From positions 124,001 to 188,000 of the forward strand of contig NZ_JAHBGD010000005.1 in NCBI RefSeq assembly GCF_018390605.1: a stretch of DNA of 64,000 bases, written 5' to 3'. The translations under genes and the position numbers were made by a program. The DNA is from Ancylobacter defluvii (GTDB lineage: Bacteria; Pseudomonadota; Alphaproteobacteria; Rhizobiales; Xanthobacteraceae). This document shows positions 1-7,908 of the stretch, one piece after another (the first letter of the stretch is position 1; every line of letters begins with the position of its first letter). Below the pieces are notes generated by a model. That model did no database searches, was not told the origin of the DNA, and was given only the letters and a program-made list of their open reading frames with translations.

Positions 1-415
1 CGGTGGCGCCGGCGGGCCGGAGAAAGCGCAGCCGCACGCGCGGCGCCGCGCCCGGAGAGAGCGAGAGTGCCAGCGCGCAATTGTCCGGCGCGAGGTTCGG
101 CACCAGCCCATGCGACAGTAGCGGCACGGCGGCGACGATGCCGATAAGATTGGCGTATTCGGTGATGAAGAAGGCCGCCGCGCCCTTGGCATCGAGGCCG
201 GGCGTCGGCGCTTGCTGCCGCGCCAGCATCGCCTCGATAAAGCGTTCGTCGGCGAACAGCGCCGCGACGGGCGTGAAGCCCGGCTCCAGCCCGCCGATTT
301 CCACCTCCGGCAGTGACCAGTGACGCGCGAGAACGTCGAAGGCGGCGCTCAGGATCCGCGCCGCCTCCTCGTTCTCTCCGCCGCTTTCATGGCCGCCCTG
401 CTGCGACGCGCTCAT
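1..415 (-). CDS. FhuF-like siderophore-iron reductase, partial (N-terminal part)
   Basis: The gene runs off the left edge; about 138 N-terminal residues are visible. It starts at ATG 415, with GGGGAG nine bases upstream, 25 bases after the stop of the TonB receptor gene, so it is the distal gene of the iron operon. The visible part has a segment reading roughly FFITEYANLIGIVAAVPLLS followed by a valine/leucine-rich stretch. This resembles the N-terminal half of FhuF/IucC-C-terminal-like ferric reductases, which release iron from siderophores in the cytoplasm. The diagnostic C-terminal cysteines that bind the 2Fe-2S cluster lie outside the window, so the family call rests on the N-terminal pattern and on context. 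Confidence 0.55.
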   Translation of the reverse strand, partial: MSASQQGGHESGGENEEAARILSAAFDVLARHWSLPEVEIGGLEPGFTPVAALFADERFIEAMLARQQAPTPGLDAKGAAAFFITEYANLIGIVAAVPLLSHGLVPNLAPDNCALALSLSPGAAPRVRLRFLRPAGAT

Positions 416-440
416 GCGGAGGCGCTCCCCATCGCGCGGG

Positions 441-2882
441 TCAGAAGGTGGCGCGGGCGCGCACGCCGAGCACGCGGCCATCGCCGATATTGGCCTCCGA
501 ACCGAAGTCGTCGATATAGACGCCGGTGAGGTACTGCTCGTCGAAGATGTTCTTGGCGTAGAGGGTGAGCGACCAGTTCTTCGCCTCATAGCCCACCGCC
601 GCATTGACGAGGGTGAAGGCCGAGACACGCTCGTCTTCGGTGTTGGCGACGTCGCCCACCGAATAATAGCCATCCGTGTAGGAGAGGTCGGCCGAGGCGA
701 AGAAGCCGGAAGCATGCCGATACACGCCGCCAATGTTGAGGGTGGCGGCGGGCGCCTCGGGGAACTCGTTGCCGGTATAGTCGCCGGTCGCCATCACCGC
801 GCTGTCGAACTCGGTCTTCAGAAGACCGAGCGAGGCGAAGGCGGAGAATTCCTGCGTGATGCGGGCGCGCAGTTCGAATTCCGCGCCATAGGCATGCGCC
901 TCACCGGCATTCATGGTGATGGACTGCCGGTACAGCGGGTTGGGATCTTCGACGGCGATCTGGAGATCGCTGAACTTGTAGTAGAAGCCGTTGACGTTGA
1001 ATTCGAGCCGGTCGTCGAGCCATTTCGAGCGATAGGCCACCTCGTAAGCCCACAGCGTCTCGGGATCGACCTCGTACGGATTGCCAAAGGTATCGACGGC
1101 GGCAAAGCCGGCGCGGAACCCCTCGCTCACCGTGAAGGCGATGTTCTGCTTCGCGTCGATCTCGTAGGCGAGGCCGACCTTAGGCAGCGCCACCGTGTAG
1201 TCGGTGGAGGCGGTCTGGTCGATGGTGTCGTAACCGAAGGACCTGAGGTTCAGCACCTCGCCATTATTGGTGACGTCCACGGTCTCGTAGCCGAGGCGGC
1301 CGCCGAACATGAGCGACCACCGCTCGGTGAAGGCGTAGCGCATGTCCGCATAAAGCGCATAGGACGTCAGCGTGCTGGTGCCCAGAAGGTCCTGATACAG
1401 CATGTCGTACAGGCCATAGGCGGTGTTGGTCACCGTGATGCTTGAATCGCGCTCGTAGCTGAAGCGTCCGATATTGAGGCCGACGACGCCGCTCAGCGGG
1501 CGCACGCCTTCTTCCATTTCGAGGCGGAGATCCTCGGTGAAGTCGTTGCCGGGACGCACCTCGTCGCGAATGAAGGCGACCGCGCCTTCGGGGCTTTCAA
1601 TCGTCGCGTCGGTCTGGATGTAGGCCGTGACCGAGCGCAGCTTGATGCCCTCGCCGAGTTCCTGGGAGACGTTGGCGACGACGTTGGTGACGTCGGTCTG
1701 ACGCAGCTCGACGGCGGAGACGTCGGAATCGAAGCGGCGGGCGAAGAAATCCGGGCCGGTCACCGCCGAGACGGAGGGCTGGTCCGAGGTGCGGCTGATG
1801 GTGAACAGGGCTTCGAAACCGTCCAGCGCGGCTGGGGTCAGCAGGAACTTCGCCCGCAGCTGGCCGAAATGGCCGTCGCCCAGTTCCTGGTTCAGCGGGT
1901 CGGCATAGGCGATGCCGCTGTCATCGGCGAAATACTGGCCGGCGACGCGGAAGGCGAGCTGGTTCTCGACCATCGGGCCGGAGAGCATGAAGGCGCCGCT
2001 GCCGAGATCGCCGGAATCGGAGGAGGTGGCGAAGTCGCCTTCGAACGCCGCCTCGTAGTTCCAGGTCGGGTCGTTGGTGTTGACGATCACCGCGCCGCCC
2101 ATGGCGTTGCGGCCCTGAAGCGTGGATTGCGGGCCGCGGAACACCTCGACCTCGGCGACGTCCCAGGTGCCGCGATTGCCGCGGCGCAGGCCCTCGCCAT
2201 TCTGCGAGGCGCCGTCGACGATCAGCGCGATGGTGGGGGAGGAGTTGGTCGGCTGCGAGATGCCGTCCGAGGACAGGCCGCGGATGACGATGCCGCTATT
2301 GCCGCGATTGGCCGAGGAGACGCGGGTATTGGCGAGCTTGTTGAGCGCGCCGCTGACATCCTCGATGGCGTAGTCGAAGAACTGCTCGCCGGTGACGATG
2401 CCGACGCTGGAATAGACCTGCGATATGTCGCGGGCCAGCTTTTCGCCGGAGACGGTGATGGCGTCGAGCTCGATCATGTTCTCGTCGATCACCACGGCGG
2501 CGGTGGAGGCAAACGGCGCCTCGATGGTCACCGAGCGCGGCGAGGTGAAGCGCCAGTTGAGGCCGGTGCCGGCGAGGAGCTCGCCGAGCGCCTGCTCCGG
2601 CGTGCGGGCGCCCGACACGCCGGGCGATCTCAGCCCGCGGGCGATGGTGCTGTCATAGACGATCTGCACGCCGCTGGTGGCGCCGAAGGAGGCGAGGGCG
2701 CCCGAGACCGGCCCGGCGGGGATGGCATAGACGGCAGACTGCGCCTGCGCCGCCGCGCTTTGGGCCAGGCCCCCATTGCCCGCCATCCCCAGCGTCAGCG
2801 CCAGCAGCGCGCTGCCCGCCAGCAGAACCGCACGCCGTGCGCCGGCGCTCTTGCTTGCCATCATTCCCCGCATCCCCGTCAT
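441..2882 (-). CDS. TonB-dependent siderophore receptor with STN signalling domain (FecA type)
   Basis: This 813-residue outer-membrane receptor takes up a ferric siderophore or similar chelate using TonB energy. A long signal peptide (about 1-45) is followed by a secretin/TonB short N-terminal (STN) domain (about 51-122), a TonB-box-like ELDAITVSG (138-146), a plug domain (about 155-265, with GRNAMGG near its end) and a beta-barrel ending in an aromatic residue (RARATF). The STN domain marks a transducer that signals to a FecR-type anti-sigma factor, and fecR and fecI homologues lie directly upstream on the same strand. The ligand cannot be read from sequence. The start at 2882 keeps the whole signal peptide; ATGs a few codons downstream are possible. 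Confidence 0.9.
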   Translation of the reverse strand: MTGMRGMMASKSAGARRAVLLAGSALLALTLGMAGNGGLAQSAAAQAQSAVYAIPAGPVSGALASFGATSGVQIVYDSTIARGLRSPGVSGARTPEQALGELLAGTGLNWRFTSPRSVTIEAPFASTAAVVIDENMIELDAITVSGEKLARDISQVYSSVGIVTGEQFFDYAIEDVSGALNKLANTRVSSANRGNSGIVIRGLSSDGISQPTNSSPTIALIVDGASQNGEGLRRGNRGTWDVAEVEVFRGPQSTLQGRNAMGGAVIVNTNDPTWNYEAAFEGDFATSSDSGDLGSGAFMLSGPMVENQLAFRVAGQYFADDSGIAYADPLNQELGDGHFGQLRAKFLLTPAALDGFEALFTISRTSDQPSVSAVTGPDFFARRFDSDVSAVELRQTDVTNVVANVSQELGEGIKLRSVTAYIQTDATIESPEGAVAFIRDEVRPGNDFTEDLRLEMEEGVRPLSGVVGLNIGRFSYERDSSITVTNTAYGLYDMLYQDLLGTSTLTSYALYADMRYAFTERWSLMFGGRLGYETVDVTNNGEVLNLRSFGYDTIDQTASTDYTVALPKVGLAYEIDAKQNIAFTVSEGFRAGFAAVDTFGNPYEVDPETLWAYEVAYRSKWLDDRLEFNVNGFYYKFSDLQIAVEDPNPLYRQSITMNAGEAHAYGAEFELRARITQEFSAFASLGLLKTEFDSAVMATGDYTGNEFPEAPAATLNIGGVYRHASGFFASADLSYTDGYYSVGDVANTEDERVSAFTLVNAAVGYEAKNWSLTLYAKNIFDEQYLTGVYIDDFGSEANIGDGRVLGVRARATF

Positions 2883-2966
2883 CGAGCCCCGGGACGCCTT
2901 GCGGCCTCCCTATCAGGACAAGACGATGCGGAGGGCCGGACCCGAATCCCGGCGGCGAAAAAAATC

Positions 2967-3920
2967 TCAGGCCAGCAGCACGACGCCGGCGGGCAGCCGG
3001 GTCTCGCTGAGCTGCAGCGCCGCGGCGAGATGGGTGACGATCTCGTCGGGGCGGTCGAGATGGAACACGCCATCCACCCGCCGCGCGCCGAGACCGGGGC
3101 GCGCCAGCACGATGCGGCCGCGCCGGTGGCGGTTGATGTCCGCCACCACGTCGACCAATGGCCGGTTGCTGAAGACCAGCAGCCCGCGCCGCCAGGGGGC
3201 GGCGGTCGCCGGATCGACGCGCTCCGGCATGGAAGCGCCGCCGGCATCGAGGCTGACGCGCTCGCCGGCCTTCAGGCGCACCGTGCCGTTGCAGGCGACC
3301 TCGACGACGCCCCGCGTGCAATCGACGAGGCTCTGGTCGGTGCCGGCGGTGACGGCGAAGGCGCCGTCGCCCGTGGTCACCTCGCCCGGTCCGACCGCGA
3401 CGCGGAAGGGGCGGGAATCCGGCGCCACGTCGAAGGCGGCGGCGCCGGAGACCAGCCGCACGCCGCGCAGCGTATCGGTGATCCGCACATCAAGGGCGCT
3501 GGCGCTGTCGAGATCGACGGCCGAGCCGTCCGGCAGCGCGATATGTGCCTGCTCGCCAATGGCAGTGGCGTGGTCCGCCATCAACTGGTCGAGGCCGGGA
3601 AGCAGGCCGAGCGAGGCCCCCGCCCAGCCGGCGGCCAGCGCCGTGCCGGCGCCCGCCCCGACGAGGAACAGCCGCCGCGACGGTCGCGCGGGCGCATTGG
3701 ACGCCGCCGCCGCGCCAACTTGCCGCCAGGTGACGCTGGCGAGGCGGAAGGCCTGCTCATGCGCATCGCTGCGTGCGCGCCAGGCCTTCAGCCGCGCGGC
3801 ATCGTCCGCCGTGGCATCGCCGGAGGTGAGGCGCACGACCCAGGCGATCGCCTCGCGTCGCAGCGCGTCGGCCTCGCTTCCGCCGTCCCCACCAGCCGTC
3901 ATTCTCGTGCTCTGCGCCAT
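2967..3920 (-). CDS. fecR: FecR-family anti-sigma factor / sigma regulator
   Basis: This inner-membrane regulator receives the signal from the STN domain of the receptor and controls the partner ECF sigma factor. From this start it has about 317 residues: an N-terminal DUF4880-like cytoplasmic helix region (REAIAWVVRLTSGDATADD), a single membrane segment near residue 85-105 (VGAGAGTALAAGWAGASLG), a central FecR domain, and a C-terminal DUF4974-like domain (FSNRPLVDVVADINRHRRG). It sits 84 bases after the fecR stop-to-receptor gap and just downstream of the sigma gene. The start is uncertain: the frame is open to a GTG at 3995, with ATGs at 3974, 3920 and 3902. I chose 3920 because DUF4880 usually begins near the N-terminus. 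Confidence 0.88.
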   Translation of the reverse strand: MAQSTRMTAGGDGGSEADALRREAIAWVVRLTSGDATADDAARLKAWRARSDAHEQAFRLASVTWRQVGAAAASNAPARPSRRLFLVGAGAGTALAAGWAGASLGLLPGLDQLMADHATAIGEQAHIALPDGSAVDLDSASALDVRITDTLRGVRLVSGAAAFDVAPDSRPFRVAVGPGEVTTGDGAFAVTAGTDQSLVDCTRGVVEVACNGTVRLKAGERVSLDAGGASMPERVDPATAAPWRRGLLVFSNRPLVDVVADINRHRRGRIVLARPGLGARRVDGVFHLDRPDEIVTHLAAALQLSETRLPAGVVLLA

Positions 3921-4004
3921 CTCGCCGGAAACCCGGCACCCGCCAAGGGGCCGTCGGCCTCCTATATGCGCCATCGATGCGTTCCCGGACAACACCCGGA
4001 GGAC

Positions 4005-4502
4005 TCAATCGACCAGCGCGCGGGCGCAGTGGGCGAGCGCCTTCTGGATCTCGATCTCCACGGTGCGGGTGCTGATGCCATGGGTTTCGGCCAGCGTGCG
4101 GTGCGGGATGCCTTCGAGACGCGCGGCGACGAGAATCGCGCGGCGTCGCACTGGCAGCTCCGCCAACGCCTCCAGCATGCGCTCCACCCGATCCTTGGCG
4201 ATGAGGCGGGCTTCGGGATCGGCGGCGGGATCGGGCACTTCGAGAAGATCGTCGATCTCGGCGCTGGTCAGGCGGCGGCGGTTCTCCCGCCGGACCAGAT
4301 CGGTGGCGATATTCGCCGAGACGCTGCGCAGATAGGCCTGCGGATTGGCGATCGCGCCGATGTCGGTGGCAGCCAAGCGCGCGAAAACATCCTGCGACAG
4401 ATCCTCGGCCAAACTGGCGGAACCCGTCACCCGCCGAAAGAAGCTGACGACGGACGACCGGTCGGCGTCGAAAAGCGCGCGCAGTCCGTCTTTGCGGGAC
4501 AT
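4005..4502 (-). CDS. fecI: ECF RNA polymerase sigma factor, FecI family
   Basis: This 165-residue ECF sigma factor has region 2 (FFRRVTGSASLAEDLSQDVF, with the DLSQDVF core) and region 4 (LPVRRRAILVAARLEGIPHR followed by a helix-turn-helix ending EIQKALAHC). It is predicted to direct RNA polymerase to the TonB receptor operon when the receptor is occupied. The gene order sigma, FecR, receptor is the classical FecIRA arrangement. I prefer ATG 4502 because an AGG lies eight bases upstream. An in-frame ATG at 4529 would add nine residues but lacks a well-spaced ribosome site. An inverted repeat upstream (4552-4565) may be the operator of an iron-responsive repressor. Confidence 0.88.
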   Translation of the reverse strand: MSRKDGLRALFDADRSSVVSFFRRVTGSASLAEDLSQDVFARLAATDIGAIANPQAYLRSVSANIATDLVRRENRRRLTSAEIDDLLEVPDPAADPEARLIAKDRVERMLEALAELPVRRRAILVAARLEGIPHRTLAETHGISTRTVEIEIQKALAHCARALVD

Positions 4503-4888
4503 CGATTCAGCCTGAGAACGGAAAAACATTCCACGAGATCATCGGCGCAATATCGCAAATGCGATCAGATCAGCAATGCTTGCGGCGAATATTGGAATTG
4601 TTCTTGACGGGGCCTAATGATTGCTGCCGGTCTAGCCGGAATCCCGATATTGCCGCTCAACTGTCGGCGTTGCCGGCATGCGTCGCACGGCACTTCAGAC
4701 GGAGCTGGGCACTGTCTCGAATTTCCTCGCGCTCCGCGTCCCGCTCGCCCGCCTACCCGTTGCCGGTGGCGGGGAGGCGGGCACGCCGGCTTCTCGCCGG
4801 TTCGGCGCACGGTGCCGCTCGACGCTGGGCATGCGGGCCGTCATAAAGGCTGGCACCGCCCGCACACTTCCAGCCCCGGACCCCCGCC
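4503..4888. other. Divergent intergenic region between fecI and atoE
   Basis: No supportable gene. The part next to fecI (about 4530-4620) is visibly more AT-rich than its surroundings and holds the inverted repeat described separately. On the minus strand a possible promoter is TTGCTG, 16 bases, GATATT, reading toward fecI, with the repeat between the two elements. The half next to the transporter gene (4680-4888) is GC-rich and shows nothing I can name. Confidence 0.5.
4552..4565. promoter_or_regulatory. Inverted repeat ATCGCA-AA-TGCGAT upstream of fecI, candidate operator
   Basis: A 6-bp inverted repeat with a two-base spacer lies 50 bases upstream of the fecI start, between a weak -35 (TTGCTG) and -10 (GATATT) on the minus strand. 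FecI-type genes are usually repressed in iron-replete cells, so an iron-responsive repressor is the natural candidate. The sequence matches no Fur, Irr or RirA consensus I can state with certainty. Confidence 0.35.
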
Positions 4889-6319
4889 ATGCGCCCCGCC
4901 GATTCCGCCGCTCCCGCCGAGGGGTTGCTCGCGCGCGTCGCGCTGCGCTTCACCGCCCTGGCGGAGCGCTGGTTTCCGGATGCGTTCATCTTCGCCGCCG
5001 TCGCGGTGGTGGCGGTGGCGGCCGCGGCGCTGGCGAACGGCACCCCTGTGGCCGATGTCGCCCGCTCCTTCGGCGACGGCTTCTGGAGCCTGATCCCCTT
5101 CACCATGCAGATGGCCTTCGTGGCGATCGGCGGGTATGTGGTCGCGACCTCGCCGCCCGCCGCCCGGCTGATCCGGGCGCTGGCCCGCCTGCCGCGCAAC
5201 GGCTCCGGCGCCGTGGGGCTGGTCGCCGCGGTGAGCATGGGCGCGGCGCTGCTGAACTGGGGGCTGAGTCTCATCCTCGGCGGCCTGCTGGTGCGGGCGC
5301 TCGCCGGGCGGGACGATCTGCGCATGGACTACCGGGCCGCCGGAGCGGCCGCCTATCTCGGGCTTGGCGCCGTGTGGGCGCTGGGCCTCAGCTCGTCCGC
5401 CGCCCAGCTTCAGGCCAATGCCGCCAGCCTGCCGAAATCGCTGCTGCCGATCACCGGGGTGATCCCGTTCAGCCAGACCATCTTCCTGTGGCAATCCCTG
5501 CTCATCGCCGCGATTCTGATCGCCGTCTCGATCACCCTGTGCATCTGGTCGGCGCCCACCGGCGCCAATGCGGTGACGGCGGCGGATCTCGGCATCGCGC
5601 CGGCGCGCCAGGCGCCGCCGCCTTCCGACGTCCCCCGCCATCCCGGCGAGTGGCTGGAACATTCGCCGCTGATCACGCTGGCGCTGGTGGCGCTCGGCCT
5701 CGGCTGGTTCGTGCTGGAACTGTCGAGCAAGGACCCGGTGTCCGCGCTCTCCAACCTCAATACCTACAATTTGTTCTTTCTCATGCTCGGGCTGCTGCTG
5801 CACTGGCGCCCGCGCAGCTTTCTCGACGCGGTGGGCCGGGCGGTGCCGGCGACGACCGGCGTGCTCATCCAGTTTCCGCTCTATGGCGCCATCGCCGCGC
5901 TGATGACGGTGAAGGGCGCCGCCGACCTCGCGATCGCCGACCGGATCGCCCACCTGTTCGTCGGGCTGACCACGGAGCACTCGTTTCCGCTGTTCATGGG
6001 CATCTATTCGGCGGTGCTGGGATTCTTCGTCCCGTCCGGCGGCGGCAAATGGCTGCTGGAGGCGCCCTATGTGATGGAGGCCGCCAACCAGCTGAAGGTG
6101 CATCTGGGCTGGGCGGTGCAGATCTACAATGCCTGCGAGGCGCTGCCGAACCTGATCAACCCGTTCTGGATGCTGCCGCTGCTCGGCGTGCTCGGGCTGA
6201 AGGCGCGCGATATTGTCGGCTTCACCTTCCTGCAGTTCGTGGTGCACATGCCACTGGTGCTGTTCCTGCTGTGGGCGCTGGCGGGAACGCTCGACTACGT
6301 GCCGCCGATCCTGCCCTGA
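4889..6319 (+). CDS. atoE: Short-chain fatty acid transporter, AtoE family
   Basis: This 476-residue polytopic membrane protein has roughly twelve hydrophobic segments. Its N-terminal pattern (ALRFTALAERWFPDAFIFAA) and the conserved loops FTMQMAFVAIGGYVVATSPP and FVPSGGGKWLLEAPYVMEAA are typical of AtoE transporters, which take up short-chain fatty acids such as butyrate or acetoacetate. The length fits the family. It is transcribed alone: the iron operon diverges on one side and the NADH dehydrogenase gene converges on the other, 21 bases away. No atoDAB acyl-CoA transferase or thiolase genes are nearby, so the in vivo substrate is unproven. Confidence 0.87.
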   Translation: MRPADSAAPAEGLLARVALRFTALAERWFPDAFIFAAVAVVAVAAAALANGTPVADVARSFGDGFWSLIPFTMQMAFVAIGGYVVATSPPAARLIRALARLPRNGSGAVGLVAAVSMGAALLNWGLSLILGGLLVRALAGRDDLRMDYRAAGAAAYLGLGAVWALGLSSSAAQLQANAASLPKSLLPITGVIPFSQTIFLWQSLLIAAILIAVSITLCIWSAPTGANAVTAADLGIAPARQAPPPSDVPRHPGEWLEHSPLITLALVALGLGWFVLELSSKDPVSALSNLNTYNLFFLMLGLLLHWRPRSFLDAVGRAVPATTGVLIQFPLYGAIAALMTVKGAADLAIADRIAHLFVGLTTEHSFPLFMGIYSAVLGFFVPSGGGKWLLEAPYVMEAANQLKVHLGWAVQIYNACEALPNLINPFWMLPLLGVLGLKARDIVGFTFLQFVVHMPLVLFLLWALAGTLDYVPPILP

Positions 6320-6340
6320 ACCGACTCCCGCCCGCCGGGC

Positions 6341-7639
6341 TCACACTTCGGACGGGCCCTGCGGGGCGCCGGGATTTGACGGCTTGCCGGTGATCAGCCG
6401 TGCCGCCCGCTGCCGCGTCAGGTAGTTCCACAGCCAGTTCATCGCCACGGCGAAGCGGTTGCGGGCGCCGACGAGGAAATAGACGTGCACGACCCCCCAG
6501 AACGCCCAGCCGAGGAAGCCGGTCAGCTCCAGCCTTCCGAGCTTCACCACGGCGGCGTTCCGGCCGATGGTGGCGAGGTCGCCGGCATGGCGATAGCGGA
6601 ACCGCCCCGGCGCCGGGCGGCCGCCGACCCTGGCGGCGATCACCGCCGCCACATGGTCGCCCATCTGCTTGGCGGCAGGGGCGATGCCGGGCACCGGGCC
6701 GAGCTCCGGCGGCAGGGCGGCGGTATCGCCGACGACGAAAATCTCCGGTGCCCCGGCGACGGCGAGATCGGCATCGACGCGGCAGCGCCCGGCGCGGTCG
6801 GTCTCGGCCCCGAGCCATTGCCCCGCTGCCGAGGCCCGCACCCCCGCCGCCCAGATCTTGGTGGAGGACATGATCCGCTCGCCGCCGGCGAGTTCGACAT
6901 GATCGCCGCTGCACGCCACGACCGGCCGCCCGGTGAGCACCTCGACGCCCATGGCCTCCAGTCGCCGGTGCGTGTAGGCGGAGAGCTTGGGCGGAAACAC
7001 CGGCAGCAGCCGCTCGCCGGCTTCGATCAGCAGGATGCGCGCCGTGCGCGGGTCGATATGCTTGAAATCGGGGGTGAGGGAGTGGCGCGCCACCTCGGCG
7101 ACGGCACCGGCGAGCTCGACCCCGGTCGGCCCGCCGCCGATGATCACGAAGGTGAGCAGCTTGCGGCGCGTCGCCTCGTCCTGCGTCGCCTCGGCCCGCT
7201 CGAACGCGACCAGGATCTCGCGGCGCAGCTGCGTCGCATCCTCGATGTCCTTGAGCCCCGGCGCAAACGGCGCCCAGTCGTCGTGACCGAAATAGGAATG
7301 GGTGGCGCCGGTCGCCAGCACCAGGAAGTCATAGGGGATGGCGCCCTGATCGGTGAGCAGCGTGCGGGCCGCCCGGTCCACGCCCTCCACCTGCGCCATC
7401 AGCATGGTGACATTGTCCTGTCGCGACAGGATGTGCCGCACCGGCCAGGCAATGTCGGCCGGAGACAGCACGGCGGTCGCGACTTGATAGAGCAGCGGCT
7501 GGAAGCAGTGATAGTTGTGCCGGTCGACCAGTGTGATGTCGACCGGGGAACTCGCAAGCCCCCGCGCCACCTGTAGCCCGCCGAAGCCGGCCCCGGCTAT
7601 GACGACTCTCGGACGGGTCCGTTGCACCGGATCTACCAT
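6341..7639 (-). CDS. ndh: Type II NADH:quinone oxidoreductase (NDH-2)
   Basis: This 432-residue FAD enzyme transfers electrons from NADH to the quinone pool without pumping protons. It has an FAD-binding Rossmann motif at 12-22 (VVIAGAGFGGL), the NDH-2 signature HNYHCFQPLLYQVATA (41-56), an NADH-binding motif at 165-178 (VIIGGGPTGVELAG), and a C-terminal amphipathic membrane-anchoring stretch (AVAMNWLWNYLTRQRAARLI). Family length is normal. AAGAGCAGGA lies shortly upstream of the ATG. It is monocistronic, convergent with the fatty acid transporter and divergent from the autotransporter. Confidence 0.92.
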   Translation of the reverse strand: MVDPVQRTRPRVVIAGAGFGGLQVARGLASSPVDITLVDRHNYHCFQPLLYQVATAVLSPADIAWPVRHILSRQDNVTMLMAQVEGVDRAARTLLTDQGAIPYDFLVLATGATHSYFGHDDWAPFAPGLKDIEDATQLRREILVAFERAEATQDEATRRKLLTFVIIGGGPTGVELAGAVAEVARHSLTPDFKHIDPRTARILLIEAGERLLPVFPPKLSAYTHRRLEAMGVEVLTGRPVVACSGDHVELAGGERIMSSTKIWAAGVRASAAGQWLGAETDRAGRCRVDADLAVAGAPEIFVVGDTAALPPELGPVPGIAPAAKQMGDHVAAVIAARVGGRPAPGRFRYRHAGDLATIGRNAAVVKLGRLELTGFLGWAFWGVVHVYFLVGARNRFAVAMNWLWNYLTRQRAARLITGKPSNPGAPQGPSEV

Positions 7640-7908
7640 GTTCTTGGTCCTGCTCTTTCAAGATAGGCCACACCCGCCGGATCCCAGCTTTCAACCGGGC
7701 GCCGACGGAAGGCTTTCAGATTAGCCTGCCGTCCGTTCGCCAGAAAGGACGGCGCCGGGGGGCTGCCGCCCGATGACGCACGTGGCAACACCGACCTCAG
7801 CGGGGCTCGCGGGGCCCCTCTGAAGATAAGACCAGAAAGCGCCATCGCCATCTTCGCCCGCGACCGATAAGTTTTCGAAGGCTCCGAGTCGGAGCTGCGG
7901 GGCGCATC

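Noticed and set aside
1869-4607. Very long plus-strand frame opposite the receptor, fecR and fecI genes
   Set aside because: It is an antisense frame created by GC-rich codon bias; the translation is Arg/Gly/Ala/His-rich with no domain, while the minus strand holds three clear family members.
7633-7851. Small minus-strand frame upstream of ndh
   Set aside because: Overlaps the ndh start region, has no ribosome site and no conserved sequence.
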